Positions 27,341-37,114 of a DNA stretch of 64,000 bases are shown here, in pieces (the stretch's first letter is position 1; every line of letters starts with the position of its first letter). The position numbers were made by a program, and so were the translations under genes. This DNA comes from Erwinia aphidicola (GTDB taxonomy: Bacteria > Pseudomonadota > Gammaproteobacteria > Enterobacterales > Enterobacteriaceae): the NCBI RefSeq assembly GCF_024169515.1, contig NZ_JAMKCQ010000001.1, positions 1,426,001 through 1,490,000 of the forward strand, given 5' to 3'. The notes under the pieces were generated by a model that made no database searches, had not been told where the DNA came from, and worked only from the letters and a program-made list of their open reading frames with translations.

Positions 27341-29611
27341 ATGCACCAGCACTCTTCTTGCGGTTGTGGTCACTGCCACGCCAGCAAACAACACGGATGC
27401 AGCACCCGCCCGCGTCCCGTTATCAGCAAAATTACTTCCGTCAGCGCGGCCAGCGTTGAGGCGCCCTGCTGCGCCGAATCATCCTGCAGTCCCACCGGGG
27501 CTGACCCCCTTGATGAGGGCGACAGGCCCGGCTCCGGCACGCGCTTCAGCTGGCAGGTCAGCGGGATGGACTGCCCAAGCTGCGCGCGTAAAGTCGAAAC
27601 CGCCGTCAGGCAGCTGCCCGGGATTCACCAGGCGCGCGTGGTGTTCGCCAGTGAAAAGCTGCTGGTCGACTGCTCAGACGACAGGCGCAGCGACGTCGAG
27701 CAGGCCGTGTCCCGCGCCGGGTTCCAGCTGCAGCGCAGCGACGCTGCGCCAGCAGCAAAAGCCGAAGTCAGCTTCTGGCGGGAAAATCTCAGCCTGATAG
27801 CCCTGGTGGGGCTGATGGCCATCAGCTGGCTGCTTAACAGCGTCAACCACCCGGCCGGCAACCTCGCCTTTATCGCCACCACGCTGGTGGGCGTCTGGCC
27901 CATTGCCCGCAGCGCGCTGCGCCTGATGCGCAGCGGGTCACCGTTCTCGATTGAAACCCTGATGAGCGTGGCCGCTATTGGTGCGCTGTTTATCGGTGCC
28001 ACCGCAGAAGCGGCGATGGTGCTGCTGCTGTTTATGCTCGGCGAGCGGCTGGAGTCCTTCGCCGCCGGTCGCGCGCGCAAAGGCGTCACGGCTCTGATGG
28101 CGCTGAAGCCGGACGTTGCCCTGCGCATTAGCAACGGCCAGCGCGAGAGCGTGGCGGTCAGCGCGCTGCGCCCGGGCGATGTGATTGAAGTGGCCGCCGG
28201 AGCGCGCCTGCCCGCCGATGCCAGCCTGCTTAGCCCATTTGCCAGCTTCGACGAAAGCGCCCTGACCGGCGAGTCGATCCCGGTTGAGCGCCAGCAGGGC
28301 GAGAAAATCCGCGCCGGTTGCCTGAGCGTTGACCGTTTGGTGCAGCTGCAGGTGGTTTCCGAGCCGGGCAACAGCGCGATTGACCGCATTCTGCATCTGA
28401 TTGAAGAGGCCGAAGAGCGCCGCGCGCCGATTGAGCGCTTCCTTGACCGCTTTAGCCGCATCTACACCCCGGTGATTATGCTGATGGCGCTGCTGGTCGC
28501 CATCGTGCCGCCGCTGCTGTTTGCCGCCGCGTGGCAGCCGTGGATCTATAAAGGGCTGACCCTGCTGCTGATCGGCTGCCCTTGCGCGCTGGTGATCTCC
28601 ACCCCCGCCGCGATCACTTCCGGGCTGGCCGCCGCTGCGCGCCGTGGTGCGCTGATTAAAGGCGGCGCCGCGCTGGAAAGCCTCGGCAGCGTGCGCACCA
28701 TCGCTTTTGATAAAACCGGCACGCTGACCGAGGGCAAGCCGCAGGTCACCGCGCTGCTGCCGCTGGCGGGCAGTGATGAGGAGCAGCTGCTGGCCACCGC
28801 CGCCGCGATTGAACAGGGTTCTTCGCACCCGCTGGCGCAGGCGATTGTTGCCGCCGCCGCCGGGCGCTCGCTGATATTGCCTGAAGCCACCGATCGGCGC
28901 GCTCTGGCAGGCAGCGGCGTGGAGGCAAAAGTTAGCGGGCGCTTACTTTCCATTAGCTCCCCGACTAAACTGCCTTCAACGCTGCTCGCCCCCCAGCAGC
29001 AGGTGGTGGAAGAGCTGGAAAGCGCCGGCAATACCGTGGTGCTGCTGCATGACGCCGCGCAGCTGCTGGGGATTATCGCCCTGCGCGATACGCTGCGCGC
29101 CGATGCCCGGGGCGCGCTGGCAGAGCTGCAAGCGCTGGGGATTAATGGCGTGATGCTGACCGGGGACAACCCGCGAGCTGCCGCCGCGATTGCCGCCGAG
29201 CTGGGGATTGACTACCGCGCCGGGCTGCTGCCGGCAGACAAGGTGGCGGCGGTCAGCGCGCTGAACGCTAAACAGCCGGTGGCGATGGTCGGTGACGGCA
29301 TTAACGATGCGCCAGCGATGAAGGCCGCGACCATCGGCATTGCGATGGGCAGCGGCAGCGATGTGGCGCTGGAGACCGCCGACGCGGCGCTGACCCATAA
29401 CCGCCTTAGCGGGCTGGCGGCGATGATCCGCCTGTCGCGCGCCACCCACGCCAATATCCGCCAGAACGTGGCGCTGGCGCTGGGGCTTAAGGGGATTTTT
29501 CTGCTGACCACGCTGCTGGGGATCACCGGCCTGTGGCTGGCGGTTCTGGCAGATTCGGGGGCTACCGCGTTAGTAACCGCTAACGCATTGCGACTGTTGC
29601 GCAAGAAATAA
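27341..29611 (+). CDS. zntA: Zn(II)/Cd(II)/Pb(II)-translocating P-type ATPase
   Basis: The 756-residue P1B-type ATPase exports zinc, cadmium and lead from the cytosol. The N-terminus (residues 1-65) is unusually rich in Cys and His (HQHSSCGCGHCHASKQHGC, then CC…SSC), followed by a heavy-metal-associated domain with Cys78/Cys81 in MDCPSC. Membrane CPC is at 413-415, DKTGTLT (phosphorylated Asp457) follows, and GDGINDAPA lies near the end. AGGAGG precedes the ATG. A MerR-type promoter lies directly upstream. Confidence 0.96.
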   Translation: MHQHSSCGCGHCHASKQHGCSTRPRPVISKITSVSAASVEAPCCAESSCSPTGADPLDEGDRPGSGTRFSWQVSGMDCPSCARKVETAVRQLPGIHQARVVFASEKLLVDCSDDRRSDVEQAVSRAGFQLQRSDAAPAAKAEVSFWRENLSLIALVGLMAISWLLNSVNHPAGNLAFIATTLVGVWPIARSALRLMRSGSPFSIETLMSVAAIGALFIGATAEAAMVLLLFMLGERLESFAAGRARKGVTALMALKPDVALRISNGQRESVAVSALRPGDVIEVAAGARLPADASLLSPFASFDESALTGESIPVERQQGEKIRAGCLSVDRLVQLQVVSEPGNSAIDRILHLIEEAEERRAPIERFLDRFSRIYTPVIMLMALLVAIVPPLLFAAAWQPWIYKGLTLLLIGCPCALVISTPAAITSGLAAAARRGALIKGGAALESLGSVRTIAFDKTGTLTEGKPQVTALLPLAGSDEEQLLATAAAIEQGSSHPLAQAIVAAAAGRSLILPEATDRRALAGSGVEAKVSGRLLSISSPTKLPSTLLAPQQQVVEELESAGNTVVLLHDAAQLLGIIALRDTLRADARGALAELQALGINGVMLTGDNPRAAAAIAAELGIDYRAGLLPADKVAAVSALNAKQPVAMVGDGINDAPAMKAATIGIAMGSGSDVALETADAALTHNRLSGLAAMIRLSRATHANIRQNVALALGLKGIFLLTTLLGITGLWLAVLADSGATALVTANALRLLRKK

Positions 29612-29634
29612 CAGGCTGTCAACTTCACTATCCT

Positions 29635-29702
29635 GTAGGGGCTGACCCTCTTTTTCGGTCAGCCCGCCATGGGTCGACCGGAAAAAATGGTCGACCCGTA
29701 CG
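29635..29702. repeat. Double palindrome between zntA and tusA
   Basis: GGGGCTGACC / GGTCAGCCC with a CTCTTTTTC loop is followed by GGGTCGACC / GGTCGACCC with a GGAAAAAAT loop. It lies between convergent genes and follows the two-hairpin pattern seen throughout the window. Confidence 0.75.
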
Positions 29703-29718
29703 CAGATCGGCGTACGGG

Positions 29719-29964
29719 CTATAACCCTTTCTTCAACAAAAACTGATACGGCATCGCCTCGGTGTTCTCGGCCACCAGCGTGTGTTCCATAAAACGGCAG
29801 AAGCCGGGGATATCGCGTTTGGTGGCCGGGTCATCGGCGATGATCAGCAGGGTTTCACCCTCCTGCATATGGCGCACGGTTTTGCGCACCATCATTACCG
29901 GTTCCGGGCAGCGCAGGCCCAGCGCATCAAGGGTCTGGTCGGGATTAGCGAAGAGGTCGCTCAT
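29719..29964 (-). CDS. tusA: Sulfur transfer protein TusA
   Basis: ATG 29964 gives [28 protein letters not shown], 81 residues as in E. coli; the longer frame is rejected. The catalytic Cys is in LRCPEPVM near residue 19. TusA passes sulfur from IscS to the TusBCD relay for tRNA 2-thiouridine and to other sulfur pathways. Confidence 0.96.
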   Translation of the reverse strand: MSDLFANPDQTLDALGLRCPEPVMMVRKTVRHMQEGETLLIIADDPATKRDIPGFCRFMEHTLVAENTEAMPYQFLLKKGL

Positions 29965-30127
29965 GATATTCTCAATCTGGGATGACAAACTGCCGTCTAT
30001 TTTAGCGCCAGCCGCACCGCGTGCAAGGGATCAATCCAACGATAACGTTTGCGCTAAAATTAACCATTGCAATAGCAGGCTAAAACGGTAAGATGCCGCG
30101 AAATCGTCCCAACGATAAAAAATTTAA

Positions 30128-30161
30128 TTGGGTTCCCTCACCCCAACGTTTTCTAAAAAGG
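30128..30161 (+). promoter_or_regulatory. Candidate preQ1-I riboswitch in the yhhQ leader
   Basis: Stem P1 is TTGGG (30128-30132) with CCCAA (30142-30146); the C before the 3' arm (30141) is where class-I aptamers read preQ1. An A-rich tail (30155-30159) follows. Loop bases CCT (30136-30138) can pair with AGG (30159-30161), which is part of the ribosome site 6 bp before ATG 30168. Ligand binding would hide the site. The gene encodes a queuosine-precursor transporter. The fold is read by eye. Confidence 0.6.
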
Positions 30162-30167
30162 CTCAAT

Positions 30168-30833
30168 ATGATCGCTTTCACTGCGCGTCAGCGCACCCAC
30201 GCGCTGGTCTGGCTCTCCCTGTTTCACCTGCTGGTGATCACCTCCAGTAACTACCTGGTCCAGCTGCCGGTGGCCATTTTTGGCCTGCACACCACCTGGG
30301 GTGCCTTCAGCTTCCCGTTTATCTTCCTCGCTACCGACCTGACCGTGCGTATTTTTGGCGCTCCGCTGGCACGCCGCATTATTCTGGCGGTGATGATCCC
30401 GGCGCTGGCGATCTCTTACGTTATCTCCGCACTGTTCTATCAGGGCGAATGGCAGGGCTTAGCCGCGCTGTCTCAGATGAACCTGTTTGTTGCCCGCATC
30501 GCCTGCGCCAGCTTTATGGCTTACGCGCTGGGCCAGATCTTAGACGTGCACGTCTTCAACCGCCTGCGTCAGAAAGCAGCATGGTGGATGGCCCCGGCGG
30601 CCGCGATGTTCCTCGGCAATATCAGCGACACGCTGGCATTCTTCTTTATCGCCTTCTATAAAAGCCCGGACCCGTTTATGGCCACGCACTGGGTGGAGAT
30701 CGCCCTGGTGGATTACAGCTTCAAAGTGCTGATCTGCATGGTGTTCTTCCTGCCTGCCTACGGGGTGCTGCTCAACACCGCGCTCAAACGACTGGCCAGG
30801 ACGCCCGCACGTACCCATGTAAACTTTGGTTAG
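30168..30833 (+). CDS. yhhQ: Queuosine precursor transporter YhhQ
   Basis: ATG 30168 gives 221 residues, the E. coli length, preceded by AAGG. The vitamin-uptake-type membrane protein has six hydrophobic segments and the conserved HLLVITSSNYLVQLP, GAFSFPFIFLATDLTVR and GNISDTLAFFFIAF motifs. It imports preQ0/preQ1 for queuosine in tRNA. A preQ1-type leader fold supports regulation by the transported compound. Confidence 0.94.
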   Translation: MIAFTARQRTHALVWLSLFHLLVITSSNYLVQLPVAIFGLHTTWGAFSFPFIFLATDLTVRIFGAPLARRIILAVMIPALAISYVISALFYQGEWQGLAALSQMNLFVARIACASFMAYALGQILDVHVFNRLRQKAAWWMAPAAAMFLGNISDTLAFFFIAFYKSPDPFMATHWVEIALVDYSFKVLICMVFFLPAYGVLLNTALKRLARTPARTHVNFG

Positions 30834-30930
30834 GACGCGATCTGCAATAGTTGTTAAGTTGCTTTTAGCCGCTGAATACGCTTGTATAAGTGCCTGATAA
30901 AGACGCGACTACTGTAGAAAAGGGACCCTG

Positions 30931-31488
30931 ATGCGTAACTTACTAAAATATGCCGGAATAGCAGTTCTGGTGGCTGGCCTGGCCGCCTGCGATGGCAAAA
31001 AAGACAAAGACGCTGCCGATGACAATGGCACCAGCAGCAGCCAGTCTACCCAGAACGTCACTCTGATGGACGGTAAGCTAAGCTTTACCCTGCCGCCGGG
31101 CATGTCGGACAAGAGCGGCAAGCTCGGGACTCAGGCCAATAATATGCACGTCTACGCCGATGAATCCGGCCAGAGAGCCATTATTGTGATTGATGGTGAG
31201 AGCACCAATGAAGGGCTGGACGTGCTGGCAGGCCGTCTGGAAGCGCAGCAGCGCAACCGCGATGCCCAACTGCAGGTGGTGACGAACAAAGCGATCACCG
31301 TCAAGGGTCAGCCACTTCAGCAGCTGGATACCGTAATCTCTGCCAACAACCAGTCTTCATGGTCTTCCGTGGTGCTGGGCAAAGTTGATGGCAAACTGTT
31401 GACGCTGCAAATCACCCTGCCTGCGGATAATCAGCAGCAGGCGCAGACCGAAGCGGAAAGCATTATCAATACCATTACGTTGAAATAG
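30931..31488 (+). CDS. dcrB: Lipoprotein DcrB
   Basis: The 185-residue protein has a lipoprotein signal (VAGLAAC, lipidation at Cys20) and a mature domain matching E. coli DcrB ([24 protein letters not shown]). DcrB is a periplasmic-side inner-membrane lipoprotein needed for phage C1/C6 infection and linked to envelope lipid and lipoprotein processing. It marks the left boundary of the inositol island. Confidence 0.93.
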   Translation: MRNLLKYAGIAVLVAGLAACDGKKDKDAADDNGTSSSQSTQNVTLMDGKLSFTLPPGMSDKSGKLGTQANNMHVYADESGQRAIIVIDGESTNEGLDVLAGRLEAQQRNRDAQLQVVTNKAITVKGQPLQQLDTVISANNQSSWSSVVLGKVDGKLLTLQITLPADNQQQAQTEAESIINTITLK

Positions 31489-31498
31489 ATAATGTTCT

Positions 31499-31576
31499 GT
31501 AGGGGCTGACCCTCTTTTACGGTCAGCCCCCTGGTCAGCCCACTAAAGGTCGACCAGAAAAGCGGTCGACCTCTAC
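31499..31576. repeat. Double palindrome between dcrB and iolE
   Basis: GGGGCTGACC / GGTCAGCCCC with a CTCTTTTAC loop, then GGTCGACC / GGTCGACC with a AGAAAAGC loop, followed by CTAC. It lies between convergent genes. Confidence 0.7.
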
Positions 31577-31592
31577 AGATTACGGGGTTAAT

Positions 31593-32495
31593 TTACAAAC
31601 CGGTATTTTCGCGGATATATTTGCGCGCTTTCACTGCATATTCAAACGGGTTCGCCAGCGCCGGGTCCTGCTCTGCTTCCACCACCATCCAGCCTTTGTA
31701 GCCGAAATCGTCGAGGATTTTAAACACCGGTTTGAAATCAATGACGCCATCACCCGGTACGGTAAAGGTGCCTTTCTTCACGCCATCTAAAAACGACAGC
31801 TTCTGGCTCTTCACCTGCGCCACCACCTCATCACGCACGTCTTTCAGATGCACATGGTTAATGCGCGGCAGATATTTCGTCAGGATCTCCAGCATCGCCT
31901 GCTGGCTGCCTTCCGAGTAGTACGCATGGCCGGTGTCGAACAGCAGATAGACGTCATCATGGGTTGCCGCCATAAAGCGCTCAATCTCTGCCGTGGTCTG
32001 GATGCCGGTGCCCATGTGGTGATGCAGGCCAACCGTCATGCCTTTCTCCGCCGCCAGCTTCGCCAGCTCGTTATAGCCCTCTGCCGTCAGGCGCCACTGC
32101 TCGTCGTTAAACAGCGGTTTCTCTTCCAGCACCGCTTTAGTGGTGCCCTGAATGCTCAGGCTCTGCTCTGAACAACCAATCACCTTTGCGCCCATTGCGT
32201 ACAGGAAATCGCGGTGATTGATGAACTCATCAATGGTTTTCGCTTTGTCGCCGTTGGCGAAAAAGGTACTGAACCACGCGTTAACGATCTGCACGCCGCG
32301 AATATCGAGCATCGGCTTCAGCACCGCCGGATCGCGCGGATATTTGCTGCCCACTTCGCTGCCGGTAAAGCCAGCCAGCGCCATTTCACTGACGGTCTGC
32401 TGGAAGGTGTTCTCGCTACCCAGCTCCGGCATATCATCGTTGGTCCAGCCAATCGGGGCGATCGCCAGCTTCACGTTATCTTTATTCATCTGCAT
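31593..32495 (-). CDS. iolE: Myo-inosose-2 dehydratase
   Basis: ATG 32495 is preferred, with AGAGG upstream; the in-frame ATG at 32534 lies inside iolH. The 300-residue TIM-barrel protein converts scyllo-inosose to 3D-trihydroxycyclohexane-1,2-dione. The [18 protein letters not shown] start, GLHHHMGTG near residue 138 and [21 protein letters not shown] metal-ligand motifs are family marks. It follows iolH after a 35-bp gap. Confidence 0.93.
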   Translation of the reverse strand: MQMNKDNVKLAIAPIGWTNDDMPELGSENTFQQTVSEMALAGFTGSEVGSKYPRDPAVLKPMLDIRGVQIVNAWFSTFFANGDKAKTIDEFINHRDFLYAMGAKVIGCSEQSLSIQGTTKAVLEEKPLFNDEQWRLTAEGYNELAKLAAEKGMTVGLHHHMGTGIQTTAEIERFMAATHDDVYLLFDTGHAYYSEGSQQAMLEILTKYLPRINHVHLKDVRDEVVAQVKSQKLSFLDGVKKGTFTVPGDGVIDFKPVFKILDDFGYKGWMVVEAEQDPALANPFEYAVKARKYIRENTGL

Positions 32496-32530
32496 GTTAA
32501 TACCTCTAAAGACGGCCGCAGCCGCCTGGC

Positions 32531-33415
32531 TCATTTGCTCAGCAGTTCACGCTCGATCAGCTCGCGCGTGGCGACCGCCTGAACAGGCATTTTTTCCGGG
32601 TAACCAAACAGGGAAGAGGCAATAATCGACTCGCCACCGACTTTATAAGTGCGGTTAGCAAAGTCCATTTCGCGCAGCGTCTGGAACAGCGTCGGGAAAT
32701 CCACCTCCCCTTCGCCCACACCCACATGCTGGTGAATCGTGGCGTCAACGCCAGGCGGGTTCACAATATAGCGGCAGTGTTTGGTGTGGTTCATGGTGTC
32801 AGCGATCAGCACGTGCGACAGGTCACCGCCTGCGTACTCCAGCATGCTCTTCACGTCGCCTTTTCCTTTGTCGTAGAAGAAGGTGTGCGGCACGCTGTAC
32901 AGGTATTTGACGTTTTCACTGCGGAACGATTTCACCAGGTCGGCGGTTTCGTTGTTCTCTTCGCAGAAATCCCACGGGTGCGACTGGATTTCGATGCGGA
33001 TGCCTTCACGTTCGACGATCGGCAGAATTTCTTCCATCGAGCGATAGAACATCTCTTCACAAATTTCGGGTTCGTTCGGGGTTCCCGACAGCTCGGTGTT
33101 GATCACCTGCACGCCGGTTTCCACCGCAATTTCAATCATCCGCTTCCAGTTACGCACGGCAGCCTGACGCCGCGCTTCGTCCGGGCCTGACCAGCGATAC
33201 ACCACGATGTACGAGGAGATTTCTAACCCGGTCTCGCGCAGCGCGTTCTTGTACTCGGTAATAATTTCGCGGCTGGCTTTTGGATGCTTATAGAACGGGT
33301 TGATCTGCGGATGCGGGGACTGTTCAATATATTTATAGCCCCAGTCGGCCACCTGGTGAACCATTTTTGTGATGCCTAAATCTCGAATGACATCCACATC
33401 AAAGGCAATTTTCAT
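32531..33415 (-). CDS. iolH: IolH-like sugar-phosphate isomerase/epimerase (TIM barrel)
   Basis: This 294-residue protein starts [31 protein letters not shown] and resembles Bacillus subtilis IolH. Metal-site motifs include [14 protein letters not shown] and [19 protein letters not shown]. It sits between iolG and iolE. The exact step of IolH in inositol use is not settled; an isomerase or epimerase of a pathway intermediate is the usual proposal. Confidence 0.85.
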   Translation of the reverse strand: MKIAFDVDVIRDLGITKMVHQVADWGYKYIEQSPHPQINPFYKHPKASREIITEYKNALRETGLEISSYIVVYRWSGPDEARRQAAVRNWKRMIEIAVETGVQVINTELSGTPNEPEICEEMFYRSMEEILPIVEREGIRIEIQSHPWDFCEENNETADLVKSFRSENVKYLYSVPHTFFYDKGKGDVKSMLEYAGGDLSHVLIADTMNHTKHCRYIVNPPGVDATIHQHVGVGEGEVDFPTLFQTLREMDFANRTYKVGGESIIASSLFGYPEKMPVQAVATRELIERELLSK

Positions 33416-33489
33416 CAGACTCTCCGTGCTAAATCAGTACGCTGTTTAACGGTGTTCCCCCGCTTACAAACGGGGGTGACGCGCCCTAA

Positions 33490-34500
33490 TCAGTGATAGA
33501 AAGAGGGGCGCTGCGGCAGTTCCACCGGCTCAATCGCGCCACTTTCCTGCGCCTTCAGGCAGGCATCTGCGGCAACGGAAGCGGCATAGCCGTCCCAGGC
33601 GGATGGCCCGGTCAGCTTGCCCGCGCTGGCATCATTAATAAATGCCTGCAGCTCAACGTCATAGGCATCGATAAAGCGGTCTTTCCAGTCGGTCAGGATC
33701 GCGGTTGAGAGATTGGCACTCTTGCGCATCTGCACGGCGGATGGCTCAGGCAGCTTAGCGATCCCCTCTTCCCCCACCACTTCACACTGGATGTCGTAGC
33801 CGTAAGCACAGTTGACGAAGATCTCAACGTCAATGCGGATACCTTTACGGGTTTCAAACAGCACCACCTGCGGATCGCGCAGCTTGCCGTGCGTTTTTGA
33901 CGTGGAGCGCGGGAACACCACCTGCACCGATTTGTAATCGTCTTCGGTCAGCCAGCGCAGCACGTCCAGCTCGTGGATCAGCGTGTTGGTGATCGCCATA
34001 TCCGTGGTGTAGTTTTCCGGCACGGTCGGGTTGCGGTGCGCGCAGTGCAGCATCAGCGGCTCGCCGATTTCACCCTGCTTAATCACCTTCTTCAGCGCAC
34101 GATAGCCGCTGTCGTACGGGCGCATAAAGCCTACCTGCACCAGGCGCTTACCAAATTTGATTTCGGCATCGACGATACGGCGGCAACCTTCGGCGCTCAT
34201 TGCCAGCGGCTTCTCGCAGAACACCGGCTTACCGGCAGCAATCGCCGCCAGGGTAAACTCTTCGTGCGTGGGGTCCCAGGAGGTCACCAGCAGCGCATCA
34301 ACATTCGGGGAGTTCACCACGTCATGACCGTTAGCAAACACCTCGGCTTCAATACCGATGCGCGTCAGAGCGGCTTTCGCCCCGTCGATGTTGATATCAG
34401 AAACGGCCACCACCTGGGCACCCTGCAGCACTTTGCTACAGCGGCGAATGTGTTCCTGGCCAATGGCGCCCGTTCCGATTACACCTAATTTCAATGTCAT
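33490..34500 (-). CDS. iolG: Inositol 2-dehydrogenase
   Basis: The 336-residue Gfo/Idh/MocA enzyme has the GxGxxG motif GTGAIGQEH near residue 9, EKPLAMS near 96 and the catalytic region [12 protein letters not shown]. It oxidises myo-inositol to scyllo-inosose with NAD+, the first pathway step. It is 74 bp upstream of iolH in the same direction. Confidence 0.94.
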   Translation of the reverse strand: MTLKLGVIGTGAIGQEHIRRCSKVLQGAQVVAVSDINIDGAKAALTRIGIEAEVFANGHDVVNSPNVDALLVTSWDPTHEEFTLAAIAAGKPVFCEKPLAMSAEGCRRIVDAEIKFGKRLVQVGFMRPYDSGYRALKKVIKQGEIGEPLMLHCAHRNPTVPENYTTDMAITNTLIHELDVLRWLTEDDYKSVQVVFPRSTSKTHGKLRDPQVVLFETRKGIRIDVEIFVNCAYGYDIQCEVVGEEGIAKLPEPSAVQMRKSANLSTAILTDWKDRFIDAYDVELQAFINDASAGKLTGPSAWDGYAASVAADACLKAQESGAIEPVELPQRPSFYH

Positions 34501-34530
34501 AACAGGTCCTTACTTGTAGGGTTTATCCCC

Positions 34531-34575
34531 GTCATACTTCAAGCTGCAAGTGCGTTGGCTGCAACTCGAATTATT
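34531..34575. repeat. Short intergenic palindrome, family shared with 53662-53849
   Basis: The sequence GTCATACTTCAAGCTGCA…TGCAACTCGAATTATT is a short version of the element after uxuA, which has the same two ends in the opposite orientation. It lies between iolD and iolG. Confidence 0.7.
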
Positions 34576-34633
34576 TTGGGTATATAGCGGGCGCGTTAAC
34601 GCCCGCAAGGTAAAAGCACAGCAAAAAGTAAAA

Positions 34634-36568
34634 TTAGTATTCCCGAGCCTGGTCGATATGTTGGTTCAGCATGCGCGCCACGGCGTCTACGCGCTCTGAG
34701 TTGGATACCTGGGCACCGCCCACGCGCCACCAGCTGAAGTATTTGTGGATCATGGTTTTCGGCAGCACTTTAATGTCGATCAGGGTGGATACCGTCTGCT
34801 TCTGGGCATCCGCCAGCGCCGCTTCCAGCTGCTCCAGCGTGGTCACGCGATAGGTTTTACAGCCGTAACCGGCCGCAATCGCCGCGAAGTCGACCGGCAC
34901 GAAGCCGCCGTCCAGCCTGCCGCCTTCGCGGAAGCGGAACTCGGTGGTAAAGCTGTCCATGCCGTGTTCCATCTGCAGATTGTTGATACAGCCGTTGGTC
35001 ATGTTGTCGAACAGGATCACGTTGATCTTGGCGCGCTCCTGGATCGAGGTCACCAGCTCGGAGTGCAGCATCATAAATGAGCCGTCGCCGACGAAGGTGT
35101 AAACCTCGCGCTGTGGCTCAGCCAGCTTTACGCCCAGTGAAGCGTTGACCTCGTAGCCCATGCAGGAGTAGCCATACTCGACGTGATAGCTGTTGTAATC
35201 TTTGTTGCGCCACATGCGCTGCAGGTCGCCCGGCAGGCTGCCTGCGGCCGCCACAATCACTGCATCCTTTGGGAGATGCTCATTGAGCGTGCCCAGCACG
35301 CTGCTCTGAGTCAGCCAGGAACCGGTCAGGCGGTTAAACTCGGCCCACACCGCGTCACGGTCCATGTGGTCATCGATCTCCGGCACGTAGTCGGCACCGC
35401 TGTAGACGGAGGAGTAAACGCGCTGGGTCTCTTTCAGCAGTTTGCTCTGCGCCTGCGACACTTTTTCACCCCAGCCGCTGCTGAAGCCGGTCGTCGCCAG
35501 GCGGCTCTCCAGCGCGATCAGAGCTTCCTGGGCATCGGCCACCACCTGAACGGCATCGAGCTTATAGGCATCAAAATTACTGACGTTAATGTTGATGTAG
35601 CTGACGTCCGGGTTCTGGAAAATCCATTTCGAGGCGGTGGTAAAGTCGGTGTAACGCGTCCCGATACCGATCACCAGATCGGCCTCTTTCGCCAGCAGGT
35701 TGGCCGCCAGGCAGCCGGTTTCACCCACGCCGCCCACGTTCAGCGGGTGATCGGAAATCACGGTGCCTTTCCCGGCCTGAGTTTCGGCAAACGGAATATT
35801 GTAGCGCTCGGCAAACGCCACCAGCGCCTCGCCCGCGCCGGAGTATTTCACCCCACCGCCGCAGATAATCATCGGCTTCTTCTTACCGGCAATCAGCGCT
35901 AACGCATCGGCAAGCTGGCCTTCGGTCGGCAGGCGACGCTCCAGGCGATGGACGCGCTTCTGGAAAAAGTAATCCGGGAAATCATAGGCTTCACCCTGCA
36001 CGTCCTGCGGCAGTGAAATCGTCACCGCGCCGGTCTCCGCCGGGTCGGTCAGCACGCGCATGGCGTTAATGCAGGCGGTCATCAGCTGCTCAGGGCGGCT
36101 GACGCGGTCCCAGTATTTGCTGACGGCGCGGAAGGCATCGTTGGTGCTGATGCTGAGGTCGTGGCTCTGCTCAATCTGTTGCAGCACCGGGTCCGGCTGG
36201 CGCGTGGCGAACACGTCGCCCGGCAGCAGCAGCAGCGGAATGCGGTTAGCGGTGGCGGTGGCCGCTGCGGTGACCATATTGGCCGCGCCCGGGCCAACGG
36301 AAGAGGTACAGGCGATGATTTCGCGGCGCAGTTTCTGCTTGGCAAAACCGATAGCCGCATGCGCCATACCCTGCTCGTTTCGGCCCTGATGCACCACAAG
36401 GTCACCGCTGTCCTGCTCCAGCGCCTGGCCTAAGCCCAGCACGTTGCCGTGACCAAAGATGGCGAAAATGCCCTTCACAAACTTGGTTTCAACGCCGTCT
36501 ACCGACAGATACTGATTATCCAGGAATCTGACCAGAGCCTGTGCCGTGGTTAATCTCGTCTTGCCCAT
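34634..36568 (-). CDS. iolD: 3D-(3,5/4)-trihydroxycyclohexane-1,2-dione acylhydrolase
   Basis: The 644-residue ThDP-dependent enzyme opens the ring to 5-deoxy-glucuronate. It has the acetolactate-synthase-like layout: N-terminal PYR domain ([36 protein letters not shown]), central domain ([15 protein letters not shown]) and C-terminal ThDP motif [38 protein letters not shown] precedes ATG 36568. It is the first gene of the minus-strand iolDGHE run. Confidence 0.95.
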   Translation of the reverse strand: MGKTRLTTAQALVRFLDNQYLSVDGVETKFVKGIFAIFGHGNVLGLGQALEQDSGDLVVHQGRNEQGMAHAAIGFAKQKLRREIIACTSSVGPGAANMVTAAATATANRIPLLLLPGDVFATRQPDPVLQQIEQSHDLSISTNDAFRAVSKYWDRVSRPEQLMTACINAMRVLTDPAETGAVTISLPQDVQGEAYDFPDYFFQKRVHRLERRLPTEGQLADALALIAGKKKPMIICGGGVKYSGAGEALVAFAERYNIPFAETQAGKGTVISDHPLNVGGVGETGCLAANLLAKEADLVIGIGTRYTDFTTASKWIFQNPDVSYININVSNFDAYKLDAVQVVADAQEALIALESRLATTGFSSGWGEKVSQAQSKLLKETQRVYSSVYSGADYVPEIDDHMDRDAVWAEFNRLTGSWLTQSSVLGTLNEHLPKDAVIVAAAGSLPGDLQRMWRNKDYNSYHVEYGYSCMGYEVNASLGVKLAEPQREVYTFVGDGSFMMLHSELVTSIQERAKINVILFDNMTNGCINNLQMEHGMDSFTTEFRFREGGRLDGGFVPVDFAAIAAGYGCKTYRVTTLEQLEAALADAQKQTVSTLIDIKVLPKTMIHKYFSWWRVGGAQVSNSERVDAVARMLNQHIDQAREY

Positions 36569-37114
36569 TTGCTCTTCCTTTGTGGTTCGACGGCCGCATC
36601 TTTAGGTCGGCCGGGGTTCGCATTTATGGTCGCCTTATGCGCAAAACGGCGACAGCTGTAAGTGAAACGTGGGACGATTATAAACAAATATTTTTTTCAC
36701 CAAACACAATTACAGAAGAAACATTTCATTTTGCGAGAGAGATCAAATTCTGCGGTGAAACGGGGATGCAAGGGGGGATCGCCAGCGAGTAAATGAAACG
36801 ATAACAGGATCTTCAGTCATAAATGAGAAAAACCGTTTCACTTCAATATGTTCGCAGATCGGTCAGGACAAAGTTGCGAGGCCGCTCACATCTCTGTCAT
36901 AGCGCGAAACACCCCCCGCCAGCCGCACGTTGAAATCAGCGATACAAGAGTTTTAACCACTTCACACTTTTGGGGTAATAATTTCATTTCATATTGAAAT
37001 TGAAATTTTTATTCCTCATACTTTGCTTATGTAAGATCCGGAATCGATCGGGCATTCAAGCCACTGATCTGCTGGAGAAGCTCAACAGGATCAGCTAAAG
37101 AGGAAAAAACAGGT
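36569..37114. promoter_or_regulatory. Divergent iolD / iolC promoter region with inverted-repeat operators
   Basis: This 546-bp spacer holds both promoters. An exact inverted repeat, ATTTC-ATATT-GAAAT, lies at 36986-37000, followed by another GAAAT at 37002. Similar repeats occur at iolR, iolA and iolI, which fits binding by the RpiR-type regulator. AGAGGAAAA precedes iolC. No gene is seen. Confidence 0.6.

Noticed and set aside
36541..36792. 83-residue plus-strand frame in the iolD/iolC spacer
   Set aside because: It begins inside iolD on the other strand and runs through an AT-rich promoter region. No ribosome site or homology.
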